From positions 3,162,001 through 3,226,000 of the forward strand of contig NW_027183804.1 in the NCBI RefSeq assembly GCF_041296385.1: a DNA stretch of 64,000 nt. Reading direction: 5' to 3'. A program made the translations under genes and the position numbers. Origin of the DNA: Aphelocoma coerulescens. Taxonomy: Eukaryota > Chordata > Aves > Passeriformes > Corvidae. Numbering within the stretch: position 1 is the first letter of the stretch; the number at the start of each line of letters is the position of its first letter. Below the pieces are notes generated by a model. It did no database searches and was not told the DNA's origin. It saw nothing but the letters and a program-made list of their open reading frames with translations. This document shows positions 9,248 through 22,539 of the stretch, in pieces.

Positions 9248-11461
9248 ATGTGCCACCTGCTCTCCTCAGGCCTCTGCCTGCACACAGGCCCAGGAGAAGT
9301 TTTCCTGTTTGCAAGGAAAGAATGGAAAAGCCTGAGCAGGTTTCTTAAACAAGAAACCCTGCTCAGGAGCCACATGCTCAGTACAGGCTGCCTGGAACGA
9401 TGGCCCCTTTCTACAAAGGTCAGTGTGAGCAGGAATGATCTCTGGGAGCAGAATTCTCGGAGTCTTTCCACTGAATTCTCTGTGCCTGTGTCTTGGGGTG
9501 ACTTTAGGATGTGTATCCCCTATGGCTGCTCTATGCCCCGAAGTTAACTTTGTGCATTTCTGTGCCTTTCAACTGAGCTTGAGAGGAGGGAGAGGAAAAA
9601 AAAACCGGACAAACTTCTCAGAGCGTTTGTTCAAGGACACACATACACACTCCTCTGCATCCTGCTTGCAGCAAGAGCGCAGGAAGCAACCTTCTTGCTT
9701 TTGAGCCAGTTTTCAGCTCCTTTTCTCTGCAGGGAGATGGAGAGTTGAACTTTGTTCTCCTGGGACTTTGGGGGTTTCTTTCACTTCTTCTCTTCTTGAC
9801 TGTTTCAACATCAGACCACACCGGGAGAATTTTCGCCCGAGGTGGGGGCCCTGAATGTGGGCCCATGAGCCAGCTCCAAGGAGGAGGAGGGAGACTACAC
9901 CTCCAGAAGTGTTGGGGTTCCTCCCCCCTGCCATGAGGTCATGGGAGAGGGGACCCTGGGGTAGAGGCATGGCCTGGGCACGGGGTCTCCCTGCTCCCTG
10001 CTCACATGTGCCCTAATCCTGTTCAGCACTGGTTATTTTGCGTTGCCCTGTGCCAGGAGGGCCCTGCTTGTCCCGTGATTGCTCAGTTCTTTGGCAGTGC
10101 CCCGCCCATGTGGCTGGAGAAGAAAGAGCTCTGAAACTTCTCTCAAGAATCGCTCCCTATTTCTTTCCATGGGCCTGGCTGTCTAGGGATGTTTCAGGAG
10201 AGCCCATTGAAACACGGAAGGACTCTCCAATTATCCCAGCTTTCTCTCCACAGCGAGAGGTTTCAATATTTAGCATTGTTATCTTTTTGCTGTGTGTTTG
10301 TTAAATAAATAGTTTCTATCTCTTTCACTTTCTTCCGAGGAAAATTCTTTTTTCCCGAGCCGGGTGGGGGAGGGCTGGGTGTAACCTGCCTTCTACCAGA
10401 GGATATTTTCCTCCACATTTGTCCAGACCGGCACAGCCTGTCCTTTCCCTGGGTGTCTGTTGCAGATGGAAGCTGCTGGTGCCATTGTCAGCTTGAAGCC
10501 CTCTTTTGATGCAGCAGATGTTGCCAGCTGTGTTCAGCAGCTGTGGCTCAATGTTTCTGCAAAGCTTTTGTGTTCCTCATGGAACCAAGGAGCCTTTGTG
10601 ACACTGCAGGGGCTGATGGCATCAAGGAGACAATTGTGACAGTACAGAACCTCCTAGAAACAAGGCTCCATTGTGACACCGTGGGGAATCATGGAATCAA
10701 GGAGCCCATTGTGACACGGCCAGGCCGCATGGAACCAATGGTCCATGGTTACACTGCGGATTCAAGAAGACCATGGTGACACCACGGAGCATCACGGAAC
10801 CATAGTCCATTGTGACACAGCGGGGCCTCATGGAAACGAGGGCACCATTGTGGCAAAGCAGGGCCTAATGGAAGCATGGAGAGCATTGGGACATTGTGGG
10901 GAATCATGGAAGCATGGAGAGCATTGTGACACTAAGGAAACTCCTGGAACCAAGATGAGCACTGGCACATCATGGAACCTCATGGAAGCAAGCCTCCATG
11001 ATGACTTTGGAGGGCCTCATGGAGCACAGGATCCATTGTGACACAGCAGGACCTGGTGCAACCAAGGAGCCTTTGTGATACTCCAGATGCGCATGGAAGC
11101 CAGGGTGCACTGAGACACAGCGGGGCCTTGTTGGAACCAAAGACACCTCTGCAAAAAGCAGGCGAGCTCATAGAAGCAAGGAGTCCATTGTTACAACATA
11201 AAAGCTGTGGAACCAAGGGACCATTGTGACACTGCGGGGCCTCATGGAACCAATTGTCCATGATGACAATGCGCATCAAAGGAGACCATGGTGACACTGC
11301 GGAACCGCATGGAACCAAGGAGCCATTGTGACACAGTGGGGCCTCATGGAATCAAGGAGACCATTGTGACCCAGGTGTTGCATGTGAAGGCAAGGAGCCA
11401 TTGTGCCACTTTGGGCTTCTTCCCTTGAGCTCTGCAGCTGGCTGTCCCAGCCCAGCGCACC
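9248..11461 (+). repeat. Array unit 5 (2,214 bp), 1-bp deletion subtype
   Basis: It is like unit 4 in the exon-like part (GATGCAGCAGATG), but carries the GAGCGC state at 9675 without the seven-G run, so it is a mosaic. Its minisatellite tail has GTGCCACTTT instead of GTGACTCTTT, a state shared only with units 6 and 7. It also has AAAGGTCAGT, a better 5' splice consensus than the usual AAGGGTCAGT. Confidence 0.95.
10466..10639 (+). other. Exon-like 57-codon frame (unit 5)
   Basis: This has the same frame, splice-like CTGTTGCAG and GATGCAGCAGATG state as in unit 4, with no difference seen in the coding stretch. Origin unknown. Confidence 0.25.
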
Positions 11462-13677
11462 ATGTGCCACCTGCTCTCCTCAGGGCTCTGCCTGCACACA
11501 GGCCCAGGAGAAGTTTTCCTGTTTGCAAGGAAAGAATGGAAAAGCCTGAGCAGGTTTCCTAAACAACAAACCCCGCTCAGGAGCCACATGCTCAGTACAG
11601 GCTGCCTGGAACGATGGCCCCTTTCTACAAGGGTCAGTGTGAGCAGGAATGATCTCTGGGAGCAGAATTCTCGGAGTCTTTCCACTGAATTCTCTGTGCC
11701 TGTGTCTTGGGGTGACTTTAGGATGTGTATCCCCTATGGCTGCTCTATGCCCCGAAGTTAACTTTGTGCATTTCTGTGCCTTTCAACTGAGCTTGAGAGG
11801 AGGGAGAGGAAAAAAAAACCGGACAAACTTCTCAGAGCGTTTGTTCAAGGACACACATACACACTCCTCTGCATCCTGCTTGCAGCAAGGGTGGAGGAAG
11901 CAACCTTCTTGCTTTTGAGCCAGTTTTCAGCTCCTTTTCTCTGCAGGGAGATGGAGAGTTGAACTTTGTTCTCCTGGGACTTCGGGGGTTTCTTTCACTT
12001 CTTGTCTTCTTGACTGTTTCAACATCAGACCACACCGGGAGAATTTTCTACCGAGGTGGGGGCCCTGAATGTGGGCCCATGAGCCAGCTCCAAGGAGGAG
12101 GAGGGAGACTACACCTCCAGAAGTGTTGGGGTTCCTCCCCCCTGCCATGAGGTCATGGGAGAGGGGACCCTGGCGTAGAGGCATGGCCTGGGCACAGGGT
12201 CTCCCTGCTCCCTGCTCACATGTGCCCTAATCCTGTTCAGCACTGGTTATTTTGTGTTGCCCTGTGCCAGGAGGGCCCTGCTTGTGCCGGGATTGCTCAG
12301 TTCTTTGGCAGTGCCCCGCCCATGTGGCTGGAGAAGAAAGAGCTCTGAAACTTCTCTCAAGAATCGCTCCCTATTTCTTTCCATGGGCCTGGCTGTCTAG
12401 GGATGTTTCAGGAGAGCCCACTGAAACACAGAAGGACTCTCCAATTATCCCAGCTTTCTCTCCACAGCGAGAGGTTTCAATATTTAGCATTGTTATCTTT
12501 TTGCTGTGTGTTTGTTAAATAAATAGTTTCTATCTCTTTCACTTTCTTCCAAGGAAAATTCTTTTTTCCCGAACCTGGTGGGGGAGGGCTGGGTGTAACC
12601 TGCCTTCTACCAGAGGATATTTTCCTCCACATTTGTCCAGACCGGCACAGCCTGTCCTTTCCCTGGGGCTCTGTTGCAGATGGAAGCTGCTGGTGCCATT
12701 GTCAGCTTGAAGCCCTCTTTTGATGCAAGCAGATGTTGCCAGCTGTGTTCAGCAGCTGTGGCTCAATGTTTCTGCAAAGCTTTTGTGTTCCTCATGGAAC
12801 CAAGGAGCCTTTGTGACACTGCAGGGGCTGATGGCATCAAGGAGACAATTGTGACAGTACAGAACCTCCTAGAAACAAGGCTCCATTGTGACACCGTGGG
12901 GAATCATGGAATCAAGGAGCCCATTGTGACACGGCCAGGCCGCATGGAACCAATGGTCCATGGTTACACTGCGGATTCAAGAAGACCATGGTGACACCAC
13001 GGAGCATCATGGAACCATAGGTCCATTGTGACACAGCGGGGCCTCATGGAAACAAGGGCACCATTGTGGCAAAGCAGGGCCTAATGGAAGCATGGAGAGC
13101 ATTGGGACATTGTGGGGAATCATGGAAGCATGGAGAGCATTGTGACACTAAGGAAACTCCTGGAACCAAGATGACCACTGGCACATCATGGAACCTCATG
13201 GAAGCAAGCCTCCATGATGACTTTGGAGGGCCTCATGGAGCACAGGATCCATTGTGACACAGCAGGACCTGGTGCAACCAAGGAGCCTTTGTGATACTCC
13301 AGATGCGCATGGAAGCCAGGGTGCACTGAGACACAGCGGGGCCTTGTTGGAACCAAAGACACCTCTGCAAAAAGCAGGCGAGCTCATAGAAGCAAGGAGT
13401 CCATTGTTACAACATAAAACCTGTGGAACCAAGGGACCATTGTGACACTGCGGGGCCTCATGGAACCAATTGTCCATGATGACAATGCGCATCAAAGGAG
13501 ACCATGGTGACACTGCGGAACCGCATGGAACCAAGGAGCCATTGTGACACAGTGGGGCCTCATGGAATCAAGGAGACCATTGTGACCCAGGTGTTGCATG
13601 TGAAGGCAAGGAGCCATTGTGCCACTTTGGGCTTCTTCCCTTGAGCTCTGCAGCTGGCTGTCCCAGCCCAGCGCACC
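11462..13677 (+). repeat. Array unit 6 (2,216 bp)
   Basis: It has CTGGCGTAG near 12171, where most units read CTGGGGTAG; the same state recurs in units 19, 26 and 27. The minisatellite tail has the GTGCCACTTT state (units 5-7 only). The minisatellite part runs from about 12793 to 13633. Confidence 0.95.
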
Positions 13678-15893
13678 ATGTGCCACCTGCTCTCCTCAGG
13701 GCTCTGCCTGCACACAGGCCCAGGAGAAGTTTTCCTGTTTGCAAGGAAAGAATGGAAAAGCCTGAGCAGGTTTCCTAAACAACAAACCCCGCTCAGGAGC
13801 CACATGCTCAGTATAGGCTGCCTGGAACGATGTCCCCTTTCTACAAGGGTCAGTGTGAGCAGGAATGATCTCTGGGAGCAGAATTCTCGGAGTCTTTCCA
13901 CTGAATTCTCTGTGCCTGTGTCTTGGGGTGACTTTAGGATGTGTATCCCCTATGGCTGCTCTATGCCCCGAAGTTAACTTTGTGCATTTCTGTGCCTTTC
14001 AACTGAGCTTGAGAGGAGGGAGAGGAAAAAAAAACCGGACAAACTTCTCAGAGCGTTTGTTCAAGGACACACATACACACTCCTCTGCATCCTGCTTGCA
14101 GCAAGGGTGGAGGAAGCAACCTTCTTGCTTTTGAGCCAGTTTTCAGCTCCTTTTCTCTGCAGGGAGATGGAGAGTTGAACTTTGTTCTCCTGGGACTTTG
14201 GGGGTTTCTTTCACTTCTTGTCTTCTTGACTGTTTCAACATCAGACCACACCGGGAGAATTTTCTACCGAGGTGGGGGCCCTGAATGTGGGCCCATGAGC
14301 CAGCTCCAAGGAGGAGGAGGGAGACTACACCTCCAGAAGTGTTGGGGTTCCTCCCCCCTGCCATGAGGTCATGGGAGAGGGGACCCTGGGGTAGAGGCAT
14401 GGCCTGGGCACAGGGTCTCCCTGCTCCCTGCTCACATGTGCCCTAATCCTGTTCAGCACTGGTTATTTTGCGTTGCCCTGTGCCAGGAGGGCCCTGCTTG
14501 TCCCGTGATTGCTCAGTTCTTTGGCAGTGCCCCGCCCATGTGGCTGGAGAAGAAAGAGCTCTGAAACTTCTCTCAAGAATCGCTCCCTATTTCTTTCCAT
14601 GGGCCTGGCTGTCTAGGGATGTTTCAGGAGAGCCCACTGAAACACGGAAGGACTCTCCAATTATCCCAGCTTTCTCTCCACAGCGAGAGGTTTGAATATT
14701 TAGCATTGTTATCTTTTTGCTGTGTGTTTGTTAAATAAATAGTTTCTATCTCTTTCACTTTCTTCCAAGGAAAATTCTTTTTTCCCGAGCCGGGTGGGGG
14801 AGGGCTGGGTGTAACCTGCCTTCTACCAGAGGATATTTTCCTCCACATTTGTCCAGACCGGCACAGCCTGTCCTTTCCCTGGGTCTCTGTTGCAGATGGA
14901 AGCTGCTGGTGCCATTGTCAGCTTGAAGCCCTCTTTTGATGCAAGCAGATGTTGCCAGCTGTGTTCAGCAGCTGTGGCTCAATGTTTCTGCAAAGCTTTT
15001 GTGTTCCTCATGGAACCAAGGAGCCTTTGTGACACTGCAGGGGCTGATGGCATCAAGGAGACAATTGTGACAGTACAGAACCTCCTAGAAACAAGGCTCC
15101 ATTGTGACACCGTGGGGAATCATGGAATCAAGGAGCCCATTGTGACACGGCCAGGCCGCATGGAACCAATGGTCCATGGTTACACTGCGGATTCAAGAAG
15201 ACCATGGTGACACCACGGAGCATCATGGAACCATAGGTCCATTGTGACACAGCGGGGCCTCATGGAAACCAGGGCACCATTGTGGCAAAGCAGGGCCTAA
15301 TGGAAGCATGGAGAGCATTGGGACATTGTGGGGAATCATGGAAGCATGGAGAGCATTGTGACACTAAGGAAACTCCTGGAACCAAGATGAGCACTGGCAC
15401 ATCATGGAACCTCATGGAAGCAAGCCTCCATGATGACTTTGGAGGGCCTCATGGAGCACAGGATCCATTGTGACACAGCAGGACCTGGTGCAACCAAGGA
15501 GCCTTTGTGATACTCCAGATGCGCATGGAAGCCAGGGTGCACTGAGACACAGCGGGGCCTTGTTGGAACCAAAGACACCTCTGCAAAAAGCAGGCGAGCT
15601 CATAGAAGCAAGGAGTCCATTGTTACAACATAAAAGCTGTGGAACCAAGGGACCATTGTGACACTGCGGGGCCTCATGGAACCAATTGTCCATGATGACA
15701 ATGCGGATCAAAGGAGACCATGGTGACACTGCGGAACCGCATGGAACCAAGGAGCCATTGTGACACAGTGGGGCCTCATGGAATCAAGGAGACCATTGTG
15801 ACCCAGGTGTTGCATGTGAAGGCAAGGAGCCATTGTGCCACTTTGGGCTTCTTCCCTTGAGCTCTGCAGCTGGCTGTCCCAGCCCAGCGCACC
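13678..15893 (+). repeat. Array unit 7 (2,216 bp)
   Basis: It has the private state CAGTATAGGC near 13812. The LTR-tail-like part has TTCCAAGGAAAA near 14763, and the same local haplotype is seen in unit 18 (24,371 bp away, eleven units). It is the last unit with the GTGCCACTTT tail, so it marks the left flank of the five-unit duplication that starts just after it. Confidence 0.95.
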
Positions 15894-18108
15894 ATGTGCC
15901 ACCTGCTCTCCTCAGGGCTCTGCCTGCACACAGGCCCAGGAGAAGTTTTCCTGTTTGCAAGGAAAGAATGGAAAAGCCTGAGCAGGTTTCCTAAACAACA
16001 AACCCCGCTCAGGAGCCACATGCTCAGTACAGGCTGCCTGGAACGATGTCCCCTTTCTACAAGGGTCAGTGTGAGCAGGAATGATCTCTGGGAGCAGAAT
16101 TCTCGGAGTCTTTCCACTGAATTCTCTGTGCCTTTGTCTTGGGGTGACTTTAGGATGTGTATCCCCTATGGCTGCTCTATGCCCCGAAGTTAACTTTGTG
16201 CATTTCTGTGCCTTTCAACTGAGCTTGAGAGGAGGGAGAGGAAAAAAAAACCGGACAAACTTCTCAGAGCGTTTGTTCAAGGACACACATACACACTCCT
16301 CTGCATCCTGCTTGCAGCAAGGGTGGAGGAAGCAACCTTCTTGCTTTTGAGCCAGTTTTCAGCTCCTTTTCTCTGCAGGGAGATGGAGAGTTGAACTTTG
16401 TTCTCCTGGGACTTTGGGGGTTTCTTTCACTTCTTGTCTTCTTGACTGTTTCAACATCAGACCACACCGGGAGAATTTTCTACCGAGGTGGGGGCCCTGA
16501 ATGTGGGCCCATGAGCCAGCTCCAAGGAGGAGGAGGGAGACTACACCTCCAGAAGTGTTGGGGTTCCTCCCCCCTGCCATGAGGTCATGGGAGAGGGGAC
16601 CCTGGGGTAGAGGCATGGCCTGGGCACAGGGTCTCCCTGCTCCCTGCTCACATGTGCCCTAATCCTGTTCAGCACTGGTTATTTTGTGTTGCCCTGTGCC
16701 AGGAGGGCCCTGCTTGTCCCGTGATTGCTCAGTTCTTTGGCAGTGCCCCGCCCATGTGGCTGGAGAAGAAAGAGCTCTGAAACTTCTCTCAAGAATCGCT
16801 CCCTATTTCTTTCCATGGGCCTGGCTGTCTAGGGATGTTTCAGGAGAGCCCACTGAAACACGGAAGGACTCTCCAATTATCCCAGCTTTCTCTCCACAGC
16901 GAGAGGTTTCAATATTTAGCATTGTTATCTTTTTGCTGTGTGTTTGTTAAATAAATAGTTTCTATCTCTTTCACTTTCTTCCCAGGAAAATTCTTTTTTC
17001 CCGAACCTGGTGGGGGAGGGCTGGGTGTAACCTGCCTTCTACCAGAGGATATTTTCCTCCAGATTTGTCCAGACCGGCACAGCCTGTCCTTTCCCTGGGG
17101 CTCTGTTGCAGATGGAAGCTGCTGGTGCCATTGTCAGCTTGAAGCCCTCTTTTGATGCAAGCAGATGTTGCCAGCTGTGTTCAGCAGCTGTGGCTCAATG
17201 TTTCTGCAAAGCTTTTGTGTTCCTCATGGAACCAAGGAGCCTTTGTGACACTGCAGGGGCTGATGGCATCAAGGAGACAATTGTGACAGTACAGAACCTC
17301 CTAGAAACAAGGCTCCATTGTGACACCGTGGGGAATCATGGAATCAAGGAGCCCATTGTGACACGGCCAGGCCGCATGGAACCAATGGTCCATGGTTACA
17401 CTGCGGATTCAAGAAGACCATGGTGACACCACGGAGCATCACGGAACCATAGTCCATTGTGACACAGCGGGGCCTCATGGAAACAAGGGCACCATTGTGG
17501 CAAAGCAGGGCCTAATGGAAGCATGGAGAGCATTGGGACATTGTGGGGAATCATGGAAGCATGGAGAGCATTGTGACACTAAGGAAACTCCTGGAACCAA
17601 GATGAGCACTGGCACATCATGGAACCTCATGGAAGCAAGCCTCCATGATGACTTTGGAGGGCCTCATGGAGCACAGGATCCATTGTGACACAGCAGGACC
17701 TGGTGCAACCAAGGAGCCTTTGTGATACTCCAGATGCGCATGGAAGCCAGGGTGCACTGAGACACAGCGGGGCCTTGTTGGAACCAAAGACACCTCTGCA
17801 AAAAGCAGGCGAGCTCATAGAAGCAAGGAGTCCATTGTTACAACATAAAAGCTGTGGAACCAAGGGACCATTGTGACACTGCGGGGCCTCATGGAACCAA
17901 TTGTCCATGATGACAATGCGGACCAAAGGAGACCATGGTGACACTGCGGAACCGCATGGAACCAAGGAGCCATTGTGACACAGTGGGGCCTCATGGAATC
18001 AAGGAGACCATTGTGACCCAGGTGTTGCATGTGAAGGCAAGGAGCCATTGTGACTCTTTGGGCTTCTTCCCTTGAGCTCTGCAGCTGGCTGTCCCAGCCC
18101 AGCGCACC
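15894..18108 (+). repeat. Array unit 8 (2,215 bp), first unit of higher-order block A
   Basis: It carries GTGCCTTTGTCTTGG near 16129 and GCGGACCAAAGG near 17919. Both states are found again only in unit 13, exactly 11,077 bp downstream. Its minisatellite part runs from about 17225 to 18064. Confidence 0.95.
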
Positions 18109-20323
18109 ATGTGCCACCTGCTCTCCTCAGGGCTCTGCCTGCACACAGGCCCAGGAGAAGTTTTCCTGTTTGCAAGGAAAGAATGGAAAAGCCTGAGCAG
18201 GTTTCCTAAACAACAAAGCCCGCTCAGGAGCCACATGCTCAGTACAGGCTGCCTGGAACGATGGCCCCTTTCTACAAGGGTCAGTGTGAGCAGGAATGAT
18301 CTCTGGGAGCAGAATTCTCGGAGTCTTTCCACTGAATTCTCTGTGCCTGTGTCTTGGGGTGACTTTAGGATGTGTATCCCCTATGGCTGCTCTATGCCCC
18401 GAAGTTAACTTTGTGCATTTCTGTGCCTTTCAACTGAGCTTGAGAGGAGGGAGAGGAAAAAAAAAACCGGACAAACTTCTCAGAGCGTTTGTTCAAGGAC
18501 ACACATACACACTCCTCTGCATCCTGCTTGCAGCAAGGGTGGAGGAAGCAACCTTCTTGCTTTTGAGCCAGTTTTCAGCTCCTTTTCTCTGCAGGGAGAT
18601 GGAGAGTTGAACTTTGTTCTCCTGGGACTTCGGGGGTTTCTTTCACTTCTTGTCTTCTTGACTGTTTCAACATCAGACCACACCGGGAGAATTTTCTACC
18701 GAGGTGGGGGCCCTGAATGTGGGCCCATGAGCCAGCTCCAAGGAGGAGGAGGGAGACTACACCTCCAGAAGTGTTGGGGTTCCTCCCCCCTGCCATGAGG
18801 TCATGGGAGAGGGGACCCTGGGGTAGAGGCATGGCCTGGGCACGGGGTCTCCCTGCTCCCTGCTCACATGTGCCCTAATCCTGTTCAGCACTGGTTATTT
18901 TGTGTTGCCCTGTGCCAGGAGGGCCCTGCTTGTGCCGGGATTGCTCAGTTCTTTGGCAGTGCCCCGCCCATGTGGCTGGAGAAGAAAGAGCTCTGAAACT
19001 TCTCTCAAGAATCGCTCCCTATTTCTTTCCACGGGCCTCGCTGTCTAGGGATGTTTCAGGAGACCCCACTGAAACACGGAAGGACTCTCCAATTATCCCA
19101 GCTTTCTCTCCACAGCGAGAGGTTTGAATATTTAGCATTGTTATCCTTTTCCTGTGTGTTTGTTAAATAAACAGTTTTTATCTCTTTCACTTTCTTCCCA
19201 GGAAAATTCTTTTTTCCCGAGCCGGGTGGGGGAGGGCTGGGTGTAACCTGCCTTCTACCAGAGGATATTTTCCTCCAAATTTGTCCAGACCGGCACAGGC
19301 TGTCCTTTCCCTGGGTGTCTGTTGCAGATGGAAGCTGCTGGTGCCATTCTCAGCTTGAAGCCCTCTTTTGATGCAGCAGATGTTGCCAGCTGTGTTCAGC
19401 AGCTGTTGCTCAATGTTTCTGCAAAGCTTTTGTGTTCCTCATGGAACCAAGGAGCCTTTGTGACACTGCAGGGGCTGATGGCATCAAGGAGACAATTGTG
19501 ACAGTACAGAACCTCCTAGAAACAAGGCTCCATTGTGACACCGTGGGGAATCATGGAATCAAGGAGCCCATTGTGACACGGCCAGGCCGCATGGAACCAA
19601 TGGTCCATGGTTACACTGCGGATTCAAGAAGACCATGGTGACACCACGGAGCATCACGGAACCATAGTCCATTGTGACACAGCGGGGCCTCATGGAAACA
19701 AGGGCACCATTGTGGCAAAGCAGGGCCTAATGGAAGCATGGAGAGCATTGGGACATTGTGGGGAATCATGGAAGCATGGAGAGCATTGTGACACTAAGGA
19801 AACTCCTGGAACCAAGATGAGCACTGGCACATCATGGAACCTCATGGAAGCAAGCCTCCATGATGACTTTGGAGGGCCTCATGGAGCACAGGATCCATTG
19901 TGACACAGCAGGACCTGGTGCAACCAAGGAGCCTTTGTGATACTCCAGATGCGCATGGAAGCCAGGGTGCACTGAGACACAGCGGGGCCTTGTTGGAACC
20001 AAAGACACCTCTGCAAAAAGCAGGCGAGCTCATAGAAGCAAGGAGTCCATTGTTACAACATAAAAGCTGTGGAACCAAGGGACCATTGTGACACTGCGGG
20101 GCCTCATGGAACCAATTGTCCATGATGACAATGCGGATCAAAGGAGACCATGGTGACACTGCGGAACCGCATGGAACCAAGGAGCCATTGTGACACAGTG
20201 GGGCCTCATGGAATCAAGGAGACCATTGTGACCCAGGTGTTGCATGTGAAGGCAAGGAGCCATTGTGACTCTTTGGGCTTCTTCCCTTGAGCTCTGCAGC
20301 TGGCTGTCCCAGCCCAGCGCACC
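18109..20323 (+). repeat. Array unit 9 (2,215 bp), block A
   Basis: It has an A10 tract, GAGACCCCACTG near 19061, AAACAGTTTTTATC near 19169, and the 1-bp-deletion exon-like subtype with CCATTCTCAGC and GCTGTTGCTC. The whole set recurs in unit 14, 11,077 bp downstream. The 57-codon frame lies at 19328-19501. Confidence 0.95.
19328..19501 (+). other. Exon-like 57-codon frame (unit 9)
   Basis: Same frame as in unit 4 but with two amino-acid changes: CCATTCTCAGC turns Val to Leu and GCTGTTGCTC turns Trp to Leu. The loss of the Trp and the lack of any synonymous excess speak against selection on a protein. Confidence 0.22.
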
Positions 20324-22539
20324 ATGTGCCACCTGCTCTCCTCAGGGCTCTGCCTGCACACAGGCCCAGGAGAAGTTTTCCTGTTTGCAAGGAAAGAATG
20401 GAAAAGCCTGAGCAGGTTTCCTAAACAACAAAGCCCGCTCAGGAGCCACATGCTGAGTACAGGCTGCCTGGAACGATGGCCCCTTTCTACAAAGGTCAGT
20501 GTGAGCAGGAATGATCTCTGGGAGCAGAATTCTCGGAGTCTTTCCACTGAATTCTCTGTGCCTGTGTCTTGGGGTGACTTTAGGATGTGTATCCCCTATC
20601 GCTGCTCTATGCCCCGAAGTTAACTTTGTGCATTTCTGTGCCTTTCAACTGAGCTTGAGAGGAGGGAGAGGAAAAAAAAACCGGACAAACTTCTCAGAGC
20701 GTTTGTTCAAGGACACACATACACACTCCTCTGCATCCTGCTTGCAGCAAGGGTGGAGGAAGCAACCTTCTTGCTTTTGAGCCAGTTTTCAGCTCCTTTT
20801 CTCTGCAGGGAGATGGAGAGTTGAACTTTGTTCTCCTGGGACTTTGGGGGTTTCTTTCACTTCTTGTCTTCTTGACTGTTTCAACATCAGACCACACCGG
20901 GAGAATTTTCTACCGAGGTGGGGGCCCTGAATGTGGGCCCATGAGCCAGCTCCAAGGAGGAGGAGGGAGACTACAACTCCAGAAGTGTTGGGGTTCCTCC
21001 CCCCTGCCATGAGGTCATGGGAGAGGGGACCCTGGGGTAGAGGCATGGCCTGGGCACGGGGTCTCCCTGCTCCCTGCTCACATGTGCCCTAATCCTGTTC
21101 AGCACTGGTTATTTTGCGTTGCCCTGTGCCAGGAGGGCCCTGCTTGTCCCGTGATTGCTCAGTTCTTTGGCAGTGCCCCGCCCATGTGGCTGGAGAAGAA
21201 AGAGCTCTGAAACTTCTCTCAAGAATCGCTCCCTATTTCTTTCCATGGGCCTGGCTGTCTAGGGATGTTTCAGGAGAGCCCACTGAAACACGGAAGGACT
21301 CTCCAATTATCCCAGCTTTCTCTCCACAGCGAGAGGTTTGAATATTTAGCATTGTTATCTTTTTGCTGTGTGTTTGTTAAATAAATAGTTTCTATCTCTT
21401 TCACTTTCTTCCCAGGAAAATTCTTTTTTCCCGAACCTGGTGGGGGAGGGCTGGGTGTAACCTGCCTTCTACCAGAGGATATTTTCCTCCAGATTTGTCC
21501 AGACCGGCACAGCCTGTCCTTTCCCTGGGGCTCTGTTGCAGATGGAAGCTGCTGGTGCCATTGTCAGCTTGAAGCCCTCTTTTGATGCAAGCAGATGTTG
21601 CCAGCTGTGTTCAGCAGCTGTGGCTCAATGTTTCTGCAAAGCTTTTGTGTTCCTCATGGAACCAAGGAGCCTTTGTGACACTGCAGGGGCTGATGGCATC
21701 AAGGAGACAATTGTGACAGTACAGAACCTCCTAGAAACAAGGCTCCATTGTGACACCGTGGGGAATCATGGAATCAAGGAGCCCATTGTGACACGGCCAG
21801 GCTGCATGGAACCAATGGTCCATTGTTACACTGCGGATTCAAGAAGACCATGGTGACACCACGGAACATCATGGAACCATACGTCCATTGTGACACAGTG
21901 GGGCCTCATGGAAACGAGGGCACCATTGTGGCAAAGCAGGGCCTAATGGAAGCATGGAGAGCATTGGGACATTGTGGGGAATCATGGAAGCATGGAGAGC
22001 ATTGTGACACTAAGGAAACTCCTGGAACCAAGATGAGCACTGGCACATCATGGAACCTCATGGAAGCAAGCCTCCTTGATGACTTTGGAGGGCCTCATGG
22101 AGCACAGGATCCATTGTGACACAGCAGGACCTGGTGCAACCAAGGAGCCTTTGTGATACTCCAGATGCGCATGGAAGCCAGGGTGCACTGAGACACAGCG
22201 GGGCCTTGTTGGAACCAAAGACACCTCTGCAAAAAGCAGGCGAGCTCATAGAAGCAAGGAGTCCATTGTTACAACATAAAACCTGTGGAACCAAGGGACC
22301 ATTGTGACACTGCGGGGCCTCATGGAACCAATTGTCCATGATGACAATGCGGATCAAAGGAGACCATGGTGACACTGCGGACCTGCATGGAACCAAGGAG
22401 CCATTGTGACACAGTGGGGCCTCATGGAATCAAGGAGACCATTGTGACCCAGGTGTTGCATGTGAAGGCAAGGAGCCATTGTGACTCTTTGGGCTTCTTC
22501 CCTTGAGCTCTGCAGCTGGCTGTCCCAGCCCAGCGCACC
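20324..22539 (+). repeat. Array unit 10 (2,216 bp), block A
   Basis: It shares CTACAACTCC (near 20973), GGCTGCATGG with CCATTGTTACAC (near 21801) and CGGACCTGCATGG (near 22378) only with unit 15 or with units of the same block. It also has CATGCTGAGTAC and AAAGGTCAGT. Confidence 0.95.
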